Origin: Blastochloris tepida
GTDB taxonomy: Bacteria; Pseudomonadota; Alphaproteobacteria; Rhizobiales; Xanthobacteraceae
Assembly (NCBI RefSeq): GCF_003966715.1
Contig: NZ_AP018907.1
Location: forward strand, 2,716,001-2,780,000
DNA: 64,000 nt
Direction: 5' to 3'
The notes beneath the pieces are model-generated. The model did no database searches. It was not told the DNA's origin and was given only the letters and a program-made list of their open reading frames with translations. A program made the translations under genes and the position numbers. This document shows, in pieces, positions 25,787 through 33,674 of this stretch. Numbering within the stretch: position 1 is the stretch's first letter; every line of letters begins with the position of its first letter.

Positions 25787-27265
25787 TCAGCCGCCGGTGC
25801 CGCCCACGGTGATGCGGTCCATGCGCAGCGTCGGCTGGCCCACGCCGACCGGCACGCCCTGCCCGGCCTTGCCGCAGGTGCCGACGCCGGGGTCGAGCTC
25901 CAGGTCGTTGCCGATCATGGTGACGCGGTGCAGGTCGGAGGGGCCGTTGCCGATCAGCATCGCCCCCTTCACCGGCGCGCCGACCTTGCCGTTCTCGATG
26001 CGGTAGGCCTCGGTGCAGTTGAAGACGTACTTGCCCGAGGTGATGTCCACCTGCCCGCCGCCGAACGACACGGCATAGAGCCCGTTCTTCACCGAGGCGA
26101 TGATCTCCTCCGGGCTGTGGCTGCCGCCCATCAGAACGGTGTTGGTCATGCGCGGCATGGGGATGTGGGCGTGGCTCTCGCGCCGGCCATTGCCGGTGGG
26201 TTCCATGCCCATCAGCCGGGCGTTCTGGCGGTCCTGCATGTAGCCGACCAGGATTCCGTCCTCGATCAGCACCGTACGGTGCGACGGGGTTCCTTCATCA
26301 TCGACCGTGAGCGAGCCGCGCCGGCCGGCGATCGTGCCGTCGTCGACCACGGTGACGCCCTTGGCCGCGACCTGCTGGCCGAGCAGGCCGGCGAAGGCCG
26401 AGGTCTTCTTGCGGTTGAAGTCGCCCTCCAGGCCGTGGCCGATCGCCTCGTGCAGCATGATGCCCGGCCAGCCTCTGCCCAGCACCACGTCGAGCTCGCC
26501 GGCCGGCGCCGGCACCGCTTCCAGATTGACCAGCGCCTGACGCAGCGCCTCGTCCACCGCCGCCTTCCAGGTCTCGGGCGCGATCACCCGCTCGAAGCCC
26601 TCGCGGCCGCCGAGACCCTGGCTGCCCGCCTCCATGCGGCCGCCCTGCTCGACCACCACGCTGACCGACAGCCGCACCAGCGGGCGGACGTCGCGCACTC
26701 GGGCGCCGTCGGCGCGGAAAATCTCGACCACCTGCCACGTGCCGGCGAGACCGGCCGACACCTGCCGGACGCGGGGATCGCGGCTCCGCGCATAGGCGTC
26801 GATCTCGGCGAGCAGCCGGGTCTTGGCTTCGAAGCCGGGCGTCTCCAGCGGGTTGTCGTCGCCATAGAGGCGGATGTTGGTGCGGTCGGGCGGCAGCGCC
26901 AGCGTGCCGCGATAACCCGACGCCACCGCCCGCACCGCATCGGCGGCGCGCAGCAGCGCCGCTTCCGACAGCGAGGAAGCGTGGGCGTAGCCGGCGGCCT
27001 CGCCCTTCACCGCCCTGAGGCCGAACCCCTGGGAGGTGTCGTAGCTCGCCGTCTTCAGCCGGCCATTGTCGAAGACCAGCGACTCGTTCTGACAGTATTC
27101 GAGGAACAGCTCGCCGTCGTCGGCCCCCTCCAGCGCGTTGCCGAGAAGCCGCTCGATCGCCCTCAGGCTGAGGCCCAGACAGGCGAACAGCGACAAGGTC
27201 TGGACGGCGGGTGGCTGGGTCGTCCTGGAGGGGGTTCCGGCGAGCAGAGAATTGGGGGCATGCAT
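25787..27265 (-). CDS. tldD: TldD-family metalloprotease
   Basis: TldD, usually paired with TldE/PmbA, forms a zinc metallopeptidase that degrades unfolded peptides and matures some microcins. The 492-residue protein has the HExxxH zinc motif HEAIGHGLEGD with H272 and H277, and the C-terminal MTNTVLMGGSHSPEEIIASV and VGTCGKAGQGVPVGVGQPTL blocks are typical. The ATG at 27,265 has GGAG 6 bases upstream, whereas the longest frame starts with TTG. The partner TldE gene is not in the window. The 25,690-25,786 gap upstream of its 3' end contains CGGTTGATCC and CCGGAAACCG, part of a dispersed repeat. Confidence 0.95.
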   Translation of the reverse strand: MHAPNSLLAGTPSRTTQPPAVQTLSLFACLGLSLRAIERLLGNALEGADDGELFLEYCQNESLVFDNGRLKTASYDTSQGFGLRAVKGEAAGYAHASSLSEAALLRAADAVRAVASGYRGTLALPPDRTNIRLYGDDNPLETPGFEAKTRLLAEIDAYARSRDPRVRQVSAGLAGTWQVVEIFRADGARVRDVRPLVRLSVSVVVEQGGRMEAGSQGLGGREGFERVIAPETWKAAVDEALRQALVNLEAVPAPAGELDVVLGRGWPGIMLHEAIGHGLEGDFNRKKTSAFAGLLGQQVAAKGVTVVDDGTIAGRRGSLTVDDEGTPSHRTVLIEDGILVGYMQDRQNARLMGMEPTGNGRRESHAHIPMPRMTNTVLMGGSHSPEEIIASVKNGLYAVSFGGGQVDITSGKYVFNCTEAYRIENGKVGAPVKGAMLIGNGPSDLHRVTMIGNDLELDPGVGTCGKAGQGVPVGVGQPTLRMDRITVGGTGG

Positions 27266-27331
27266 CTCGGGCTCCAAGTTCGATCCCCAGAACCTAGGGT
27301 CCCGGCCGGACGATTGCCAGCTTGCGCAACG

Positions 27332-27835
27332 TCAGGGCAGCTTGTCGAACCCGTCGCCGAAGCCGTTGAGCAGCAGCGGGATGCCGATGCCCTCCTCGGG
27401 CGTCTGGAAGATGATGAAGGTGGCCTGCTTGCCGGTGCGGAGCTGGGCGAGCAGCTTCTCGTCCATCACCACCTCGGCGACGCAGCCATTGGGCAGGCAG
27501 CGCACGAAGCCGGCGCGGCCGATGTCGGCATCGTCGATGCGCAGGCCGAGGCCGGAGGGCAGCAGCACGCCGAGCGGCGCCAGCACCCGCATCAGCCGCG
27601 CCTTCTGGTCGGCGGTCTTGAGCACGATGACGGTGAGGCCGACATTGGGCCGGTCCTCGGCGGTGACGCTCTGCACCAGAGCGCACTGCTCGCCCTGCGA
27701 GCCGGGCGGGGTGTCGCAGCGTATCTGCCAGTCGCCATGCACGGACTTGACCACGCCCTGGGCGCTGGCCGGCCCGGCGATGGAGGCAGCGAGCGCCGCC
27801 GCGGCAAGGATCCGAACGCCCCAGAGCTTCGTCAT
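27332..27835 (-). CDS. invasion-associated locus B family protein
   Basis: The 167-residue product has a signal peptide (RILAAAALAASIAGPASA followed by QG) and then the IalB fold: VVKSVHGDWQIRCDTPPGSQ, the Cys pairs in CALVQSVTAEDRP and FVRCLPNGCVAEV, and IPLLLNGFGDGFDKL at the end. Family proteins are periplasmic or envelope-associated. The name derives from a Bartonella protein linked to erythrocyte invasion; in non-pathogens the role is unknown. The ATG at 27,835 has GGAGG 7 bases upstream. It lies between tldD and the divergent thrC and is probably monocistronic. Confidence 0.9.
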   Translation of the reverse strand: MTKLWGVRILAAAALAASIAGPASAQGVVKSVHGDWQIRCDTPPGSQGEQCALVQSVTAEDRPNVGLTVIVLKTADQKARLMRVLAPLGVLLPSGLGLRIDDADIGRAGFVRCLPNGCVAEVVMDEKLLAQLRTGKQATFIIFQTPEEGIGIPLLLNGFGDGFDKLP

Positions 27836-28029
27836 CGTCAACGCCTCCGCCGGCACGAATCGTCGCGCCGGCCCTGTCCAATCTGCCATGTCATCGGGAC
27901 ATCGCCCAAAAATCGTGTCAAGAACAAGGGCAAGTTTGCCAAACCGGCACTCGGGCCGCCAGCCCGCCCGCTCAAGCTTGCCCGCCTTTCGCCTGCCCTT
28001 TAGGGTCCGCGCGAACACGGAACGCACCC

Positions 28030-29445
28030 ATGCACTATGTCTCGACCCGGGGCGAAGCCCCGGTGCTCGGCTTCGCCGACGCGCTTCTTGCCGGTCTTGC
28101 CCGCGACGGCGGGCTCTACGTCCCCGACCACTGGCCCGCCTTCGAGGCCACGACCTTCGCCGGCTTTGCCGGCCAGCGCTATGCCGACGTCGCCAAGGCG
28201 GTGATGGCGCCGTTCGTCGGCGGCTCCATCGCCCCCGACGCGTTCGGCCGGATGGTCGAGGACGCCTATGCCGGCTTCCACCACCCGGCGGTGTGCCCGC
28301 TGGTCCAGCTTTCCGAACGGGAATGGGTGCTGGAGCTGTTCCGCGGGCCGACGCTGGCGTTCAAGGACGTCGCCATGCAGCTGCTCGGGCGGCTGATGGA
28401 TCACGTCCTGGCCGAGCGCAATGAGCGCGCCACCATCGTCGGCGCCACCTCGGGCGACACCGGCGGCGCGGCGATCGAGGCGTTCCGGGGCCGCGAGCGG
28501 GTCGATGTGGTGATGCTGTTCCCGCACGGCCGGGTGTCCGACGTGCAGCGGCGGATGATGACCACCCCCACCGACGCCAACATCCATGCGGTGGCGATCG
28601 AGGGCACGTTCGACGACTGCCAGGCGATCCTGAAGGCGCTGTTCAACGACCATGCCTTCCGCGACACCGTGCGGCTGTCCGGCGTCAACTCCATCAACTG
28701 GGCGCGGCTGGTCGCCCAGATCGTCTATTACGTCACCGCCGCGGCGGCGCTCGGCGGGCCGCAGCGCAAGGTGGCGTTCTCGGTGCCGACCGGCAATTTC
28801 GGCGACGTGTTCGCCGGCTATGTCGCCACCCGCATGGGCCTGCCGGTGGAAAAGCTGATCGTCGCCACCAATGTCAACGACATCCTGGCCCGCACGCTGG
28901 CCAGCGGCGTCTACGAGCCGCGCGAGGTGGTGGCGACCACCTCGCCGTCGATGGACATCCAGGTGTCGTCCAATTTCGAGCGCCTGCTGTTCGATGCCGG
29001 AGGCCGCGACGCCGCCAAGGTGCGCCGCCAGATGGCCGACCTCGCGGAGACCGGGCGCTTCGCGGTCGATTCCCTGACGCTTGCCGCCATCGGCAACGTG
29101 TTCGGCGCCGCCCGCGCCGACGAGGCGGAGGTCAAGGCCACCATCGCCGACACCTGGAAACGCGCCGGCTATCTGCTCGACCCGCACACCGCGGTGGGGC
29201 TCGCCGCCGCCCGCAAGGTCGAGACGGCGTGCGACGTGCCGGTGGTGGTGCTGGGCACCGCCCACCCGGCCAAGTTCCCCGATGCGGTGGAGGCCGCGAG
29301 CGGCACCCGCCCGGCTCTGCCGGCGTCGCTCGGCGACCTGATGAGCCGGCCGGAGCGGATGGCCGTGCTGCCCAACGATGCTGCCACTGTGGCCCGCTTC
29401 GTCGCCGCGCGCTCGCGCGCCGTCCGCCCGGGAGCCGCGGCATGA
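28030..29445 (+). CDS. thrC: threonine synthase
   Basis: ThrC converts O-phosphohomoserine to threonine using pyridoxal phosphate. The 471-residue length suits the fungal/proteobacterial-type enzyme. MHYVSTRGEAPVLGFADALL is the diagnostic N-terminus, K112 in GPTLAFKDVAMQ forms the Schiff base, and ATSGDTGGAA and PTGNFGDVFAGY bind phosphate. The C-terminus has AHPAKFPDAVEAA. Its stop overlaps the start of the M16 peptidase gene (ATGA). The order thrC-M16 peptidase-GNAT is conserved in related Rhizobiales. Confidence 0.96.
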   Translation: MHYVSTRGEAPVLGFADALLAGLARDGGLYVPDHWPAFEATTFAGFAGQRYADVAKAVMAPFVGGSIAPDAFGRMVEDAYAGFHHPAVCPLVQLSEREWVLELFRGPTLAFKDVAMQLLGRLMDHVLAERNERATIVGATSGDTGGAAIEAFRGRERVDVVMLFPHGRVSDVQRRMMTTPTDANIHAVAIEGTFDDCQAILKALFNDHAFRDTVRLSGVNSINWARLVAQIVYYVTAAAALGGPQRKVAFSVPTGNFGDVFAGYVATRMGLPVEKLIVATNVNDILARTLASGVYEPREVVATTSPSMDIQVSSNFERLLFDAGGRDAAKVRRQMADLAETGRFAVDSLTLAAIGNVFGAARADEAEVKATIADTWKRAGYLLDPHTAVGLAAARKVETACDVPVVVLGTAHPAKFPDAVEAASGTRPALPASLGDLMSRPERMAVLPNDAATVARFVAARSRAVRPGAAA

Positions 29446-30713
29446 CACTGCGCCTGACGCGCCTGGAGAGCGGGCTGACCGTCGCCACCCACACCATGCC
29501 GGAGCTGAAGACCGCCGCGCTCGGCGTGTGGGTCGGCGCCGGGGCGCGCCATGAGCGCGCCGACGAGCACGGTATTTCGCACCTGCTGGAGCACATGGCG
29601 TTCAAGGGTACGCGGCGGCGCACGGCGCGGGCGATCGCCGAGGAGATCGAGGCGGTGGGCGGCGACCTCAACGCCGCGACCTCGGTGGAGACCACCGCCT
29701 ATTACGCCCACGTGCTGAGCCAGGACGTCTGGCTCGGCCTCGACATCCTGGCCGACATCCTCACCGACTCGGTGTTCGACCCCGACGAGCTGGCGCGCGA
29801 GCAGAGCGTGATCGTCCAGGAGATCGGCGCCGCCAACGACACGCCGGACGACATCGTCTACGACCATGTCCAGGCGGTGGCGTTTCCCGGTCAGGCGATC
29901 GGCCGCTCGATCCTGGGCACGCCGGACTCGGTGCGCGGGCTCGGCCGCGACCGGCTGACCGACTATCTGGCCCGCCACTATCTCACCGGCCAGACGGTGG
30001 TGGTGGCGGCCGGCGCCGTCGAGCACGACCGGATCGTCGCAGCCGCCGGGGCGCGGCTCGCCGGCATCGCCCAGGGCATCCCGCCCGAGCCGCCGGCGGC
30101 GGTGTGGCAGGGCGGCTCGCTGATCGACGCGCGCGACATCGATCAGGCCAACATGATCCTCGCCTTCGAAGGCGTGGACTATCACGACCCCACCTATTAC
30201 GCGCTCCAGGCCTTCACCATCGTCGTCGGCGGCGGCATGTCGTCCCGCCTGTTCCAGGAGGTGCGCGAAAGCCGCGGGCTGGCCTATTCGGTGTTCGGCT
30301 TCCACTGGCCCTATGCCGACACCGGCCTGTTCGGCGTCTATGCCGGCACCGACGAGTCCGACATCGCCGAGGCGATGCGGGTGATCGCCGGCGAGCTCGA
30401 CGCGGCGGCCGGCAACATCACCGCCACCGAGGTGGCGCGCGCCAAGGCGCAGATGAAGGCCGGCCTGCTGATGGCGATGGAGCGGCCGGCCTCGCGCGCC
30501 GAACAGATCGCCCGCCAAATCCTGTTCCACGGCCGCCCGCTCGATCCCGACGAGGTGGTCGCCCGCATCGACGCGCTCTCGGTCGAGGACGTGCGGGGTG
30601 CCGGACGCGCCATGCTCGACCGCGGCAAGCCGGCCTTTGCCGGTGTCGGACCGGGCGGCGGTCTTGAATCCGCGGCCGGCATCGCCGACAGTCTGGGCCA
30701 TCCGGTGGCGTGA
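29442..30713 (+). CDS. M16-family zinc peptidase (mitochondrial processing peptidase-like)
   Basis: The 423-residue protein is a bacterial relative of the mitochondrial processing peptidase beta subunit. The inverted zinc motif is HLLEH (H47, E50, H51), with the distal metal ligand at E127 in QSVIVQEIGA, 76 residues later. The glycine-rich loop GGGMSSRLFQEVRESRGLAY is the substrate-binding hallmark. No signal peptide is visible, so it is probably cytoplasmic. It is translationally coupled to thrC. Substrates are unknown. Confidence 0.94.
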   Translation: MTLRLTRLESGLTVATHTMPELKTAALGVWVGAGARHERADEHGISHLLEHMAFKGTRRRTARAIAEEIEAVGGDLNAATSVETTAYYAHVLSQDVWLGLDILADILTDSVFDPDELAREQSVIVQEIGAANDTPDDIVYDHVQAVAFPGQAIGRSILGTPDSVRGLGRDRLTDYLARHYLTGQTVVVAAGAVEHDRIVAAAGARLAGIAQGIPPEPPAAVWQGGSLIDARDIDQANMILAFEGVDYHDPTYYALQAFTIVVGGGMSSRLFQEVRESRGLAYSVFGFHWPYADTGLFGVYAGTDESDIAEAMRVIAGELDAAAGNITATEVARAKAQMKAGLLMAMERPASRAEQIARQILFHGRPLDPDEVVARIDALSVEDVRGAGRAMLDRGKPAFAGVGPGGGLESAAGIADSLGHPVA

Positions 30714-30740
30714 GGCGCCGGTGAGACCGGACGAGGCGGC

Positions 30741-31322
30741 ATGGGATTGTTCGGACCAGTCCCCTGGTCGGAGCCGTCGGTTCCGGCCATCGGCGGCGCC
30801 GGGGTGGTGCTGCGCACGCCGCAGATGGCCGACTATGAGGCGTGGGCCGGGCTGCGCGCCCTGAGCCGCGACTTCCTCAAGCCGTGGGAGCCGATCTGGC
30901 CGGCCGACGACCTGACGCGCGGCGCCTTCCGCCGCCGGCTCCGGCGCTACGCCCGCGACCAGCGCGAGGACCTCGCCTACCCGTTCTTCGTGTTCCGCGC
31001 CGAGGACGACGTGCTGGTCGGCGGGGTCACCCTGTCCAATGTGCGGCGCGGCGTCGCCCAGAGCGCGTCGCTCGGCTACTGGATGGGCCTGCCCCATGCC
31101 GGGCGCGGCCACATGAGCGCGGCCGTCGGCGCGCTGGTGCCGTTCGCGTTCCGCACGCTGCGCCTGCATCGGATCGAGGCGGCCTGCGTGCCGACCAATC
31201 AACCCTCGATCCGCCTGCTGGAGAAGAACCGGTTCGAGCGCGAGGGCTATGCCCGGCGCTATCTCTGCATCAATGGCGAATGGGCGGACCACTACCTCTA
31301 TGCCCGCGTGCGGGAGGAGTGA
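30741..31322 (+). CDS. RimJ/RimL-like GNAT N-acetyltransferase
   Basis: The 193-residue protein has the GNAT fold of the RimJ type: VVLRTPQMADYEAWAGLRAL at the N-terminus, LGYWMGLPHAGRGHMSAAVG containing the acetyl-CoA-binding R-G-x-M/A-type loop, and the LHRIEAACVPTNQPSIRLLE C-terminal block. Members acetylate ribosomal protein N-termini or other proteins, but the target here is unknown. It follows the M16 peptidase by 27 bases, probably in the same transcript. Confidence 0.91.
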   Translation: MGLFGPVPWSEPSVPAIGGAGVVLRTPQMADYEAWAGLRALSRDFLKPWEPIWPADDLTRGAFRRRLRRYARDQREDLAYPFFVFRAEDDVLVGGVTLSNVRRGVAQSASLGYWMGLPHAGRGHMSAAVGALVPFAFRTLRLHRIEAACVPTNQPSIRLLEKNRFEREGYARRYLCINGEWADHYLYARVREE

Positions 31323-31325
31323 GAG

Positions 31326-31646
31326 TCACCGCGGGGCGGCGATGATCACCGCGGCACCGACGAGGCAGATCGCAGCCCCGGTGATGTCCCAGCGGTCGGG
31401 GGAGACGCCTTCCACCGCCCACAGCCAAGCCAGCGACGCGGCGATATAGACGCCGCCATAGGCGGCATAGGCGCGGCCCGCTGCGGCGCTGTCGACCTGG
31501 GTGAGAAGCGTGGCAAACAGGATCAGCGAGCCGAGGCCGGGTACCAGCCACAGCGCCGACTTGTCCAGCCGCAGCCACGCCCAGAAGGCGAAGCAGCCGG
31601 CGATCTCCGCCAAAGCGGCGCCGATATAGGCGAGTGCCGTGGCCAT
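31326..31646 (-). CDS. YnfA/UPF0060 family small membrane protein
   Basis: The 106-residue product has four hydrophobic helices and the family pattern [20 protein letters not shown] at the N-terminus and [20 protein letters not shown] in the third helix. The distribution resembles small multidrug-resistance exporters, and E. coli YnfA-like proteins have been linked to dye efflux. The ATG at 31,646 gives the usual 106-108 residues; an upstream start would add 15 basic residues. It is convergent with the RimJ-like gene. Confidence 0.9.
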   Translation of the reverse strand: MATALAYIGAALAEIAGCFAFWAWLRLDKSALWLVPGLGSLILFATLLTQVDSAAAGRAYAAYGGVYIAASLAWLWAVEGVSPDRWDITGAAICLVGAAVIIAAPR

Positions 31647-31727
31647 GGTCTGTCGGGGCCTGCCGTGGTCGGAAGGACGCGTCAATTCCAACGGCCCCGG
31701 ACGCTGACGCGTGGGGCCGTCGACTCT

Positions 31728-31806
31728 CGCGGATTTTCTTTCGGGAAATCAGAGATTTCTCGAAAATCCGCGATCGGAACCAACGGTCCGCTTTCGCGGC
31801 CGTTGG
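31728..31806. repeat. two adjacent stem-loops, including CCAACGG family copy 2
   Basis: CGCGGATTTTC and GAAAATCCGCG (31,728-31,772) enclose a second small stem. CCAACGG and CCGTTGG (31,780-31,806) enclose TCCGCTTTCGCGG, very like the hairpin at 4,633-4,659. Together they lie in the gap upstream of the YnfA-like gene. Confidence 0.7.
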
Positions 31807-31821
31807 TATAAGTTATTGTTT

Positions 31822-31870
31822 GAGCATGATGTGTTCGCAAAACCGGTTCCCACTTTTGCGCATCATGCTC
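31822..31870. repeat. dispersed palindrome, GAGCATT/GCAAAA family, copy 3
   Basis: GAGCATGATG and CATCATGCTC are perfect ends around GTTCGCAAAACCGGTTCCC. The element overlaps the TAG stop of the secreted-protein gene on the minus strand, so that gene may have acquired its end from the repeat. Confidence 0.75.
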
Positions 31871-33354
31871 TACGGCGCGCAGGTGCAGTTCGCGTCATGG
31901 GCGGCGAGGACGCCGTCCAATGTCGCCTTGAACGCCTGCGACAGGCGTTCGGCCCCGGCCTCGGCCTCGGCCAGCCACGCCTCGACCTCGACCGCCGACA
32001 GCGCGTCGGCCGCCGCCGGATCGAGCCGCGTGCCGGTCCGCATCGCCGCCCGTGCCGCTGCCAGCGTCGCCAGGGCGGAGCCGGCATCCGGCGCGTCGGC
32101 CGGCAGCAGGCCGGCATCGATGGCGGCCCGGCGGGCGCGGGCGGCAAGGTCGCCGCCGCTGTCGGGCCCCGAACCTGCCCCGGCGCTCGCCGCCGGACCG
32201 CTGCCGGCGTTCCCCGGCGTCGAGACCACCGCCGTGACGTCGTTCGCCTTCAGGTCGCTTGCCCTAAGTTCGCCCGTCATCGCGCCGCCCGTCGTCGCGC
32301 CGCCGGTCGTTGCGACGCCCTCGGCGGCCGGAGCCGATCGTGCCATGGCTGCGGCATCGCGGATGGCGGCCAGCCGGCTTTCCACCGGGGTGAACGCCCG
32401 CCGATAGGCCGCCACCACCCCGGCGGCCCCGGTGCACAGCGTCGGCACCGCCCGCTGCTTCATGTACTGGTCGAGCTCGAGAATCGTCCGCGCGGCGGTG
32501 TAGAGCAGCGGATCGCGGGCGAGTTCGGGGTCGCCGCCGCGGCGCGACGCGACGCCCGCGGCGATGCGGATCGGCATGCCGGCCGCGCCGCGCGCCGGCT
32601 TGGCCGGGCGGAACGACAGCCCCCCTGACGGCAGGTCCGGATTGCCCTTGCGCATCGCCTCCGAAGCCTGACGCAGCTCGACCAGCGCACCGGTGCGCAC
32701 TCCCTCAAGGGCCGCGCGATAGGCGCCGGGGCAATCCTTCACCGTCCAGGCGAAATCGTCGCCGGCCGGCGGCTGGCCCTGGATGCGGGCATCGACCAGC
32801 ACCCGGCCGGTGGCCTGCCCCGCCGGCCCCGGATCGGCCGAGCGCACCTGCAGCGGCAGCAGCACGCGGGCGCCCGGCGCCAGCGTGCGCACCTCGGCGC
32901 GGACCAGGGCCCCCTCCACCCGCCACGGGCCGGACGGCTCGGCGCGCGCGCCATCGAGCTGAGCGGTGACGGCGATGCGGGCGAGCGGCACCGTCCCGTG
33001 ATTGGTGAGGGCGATACGCAGCGTCCGCGACACGCCCGGCGCAACCGCCTTGCCGGCGGCGATCGACGCATCGCCCGGCACCACCTCGACCGCGAGCCCC
33101 GGCGGCGGCGCGGCCGGGGCCGGACGGCCGGCCTCGAAGGTGTTGGCCGGCGGCGGCAAATTGCCCGGCGGCAGCAGATTGGCCGGCGGCGCCGTCGGCA
33201 TGGCGGGCATGCCCACGGCCTCGTCGATCATCCGGCCGACGTCAGTCGCCCCGGATGGCTGAGCCTGCCGGGCAGATCCCTGGACAGCGTTTTGGGCAGT
33301 CGCGGCCGTAGCGGACCCGAAGACGACCGCGGCGAGCAGGAGGCGGAGCAGCAT
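31870..33354 (-). CDS. hypothetical secreted protein
   Basis: This 494-residue product begins with a signal peptide (LLRLLLAAVVFGSATAATA, cleavage near Ala-Gln) and is then Ala/Pro-rich. Residues around 60-85 are repetitive, low-complexity proline-rich sequence. A beta-rich segment (LRIALTNHGTVPLARIAVTA) resembles an immunoglobulin-like or CARDB-type fold, so a role in the periplasm or outer surface is possible. VATTGGATTGGAMTGE is an internal repeat. The C-terminus is alanine-rich and helical, ending HDANCTCAP. The ATG at 33,354 is chosen because it begins the signal peptide. I do not recognise the family. Confidence 0.6.
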   Translation of the reverse strand: MLLRLLLAAVVFGSATAATAQNAVQGSARQAQPSGATDVGRMIDEAVGMPAMPTAPPANLLPPGNLPPPANTFEAGRPAPAAPPPGLAVEVVPGDASIAAGKAVAPGVSRTLRIALTNHGTVPLARIAVTAQLDGARAEPSGPWRVEGALVRAEVRTLAPGARVLLPLQVRSADPGPAGQATGRVLVDARIQGQPPAGDDFAWTVKDCPGAYRAALEGVRTGALVELRQASEAMRKGNPDLPSGGLSFRPAKPARGAAGMPIRIAAGVASRRGGDPELARDPLLYTAARTILELDQYMKQRAVPTLCTGAAGVVAAYRRAFTPVESRLAAIRDAAAMARSAPAAEGVATTGGATTGGAMTGELRASDLKANDVTAVVSTPGNAGSGPAASAGAGSGPDSGGDLAARARRAAIDAGLLPADAPDAGSALATLAAARAAMRTGTRLDPAAADALSAVEVEAWLAEAEAGAERLSQAFKATLDGVLAAHDANCTCAP

Positions 33355-33525
33355 GGCGGTGGTGTCGGCGTGAACACGGTTGGACGGCAGGCGGAACGGA
33401 CGGCACAGGGGCGATGCGGATCCGGCCCGATCGGGCCTAACCACGATCGCCCCGGCCTCGACTTTGAGCAAGGCTCAGCCTGAGGCAAGGCCAACTTGAG
33501 ATACGACAAACTCGAACGCGGCGCT

Positions 33526-33602
33526 GGTCTCCACCCGGCCAAGGTCTCGACCCAGCCAAGGTCTCGACCCGGCCGAGCTCGAAGAGCCCCGAGGTCCAGA
33601 AT
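33526..33602. repeat. 17-bp tandem repeat array
   Basis: Three clear units follow GGTCTCGACCCGGCCAA (33,526-33,576), then two degenerate units end near 33,602. The inverse of the unit (TTGGCCGGGTCGAGACC) resembles the GACTTGGGCGGCGA units at 52,734. It lies in the gap between the secreted-protein and AsmA-like genes. Confidence 0.65.
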
Positions 33603-33674
33603 AGCCAAGGTCCAAGGTCGCCCATCCCGTCGCTTCTCCCCTGCCCTCCTCCCGGGCCGAGGCCGACATTCGAA

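Noticed and set aside
25757-28003. Long plus-strand open frame of about 748 codons opposite tldD and the IalB-like gene
   Set aside because: It is the antisense of conserved genes with clear motifs and has no plausible product.
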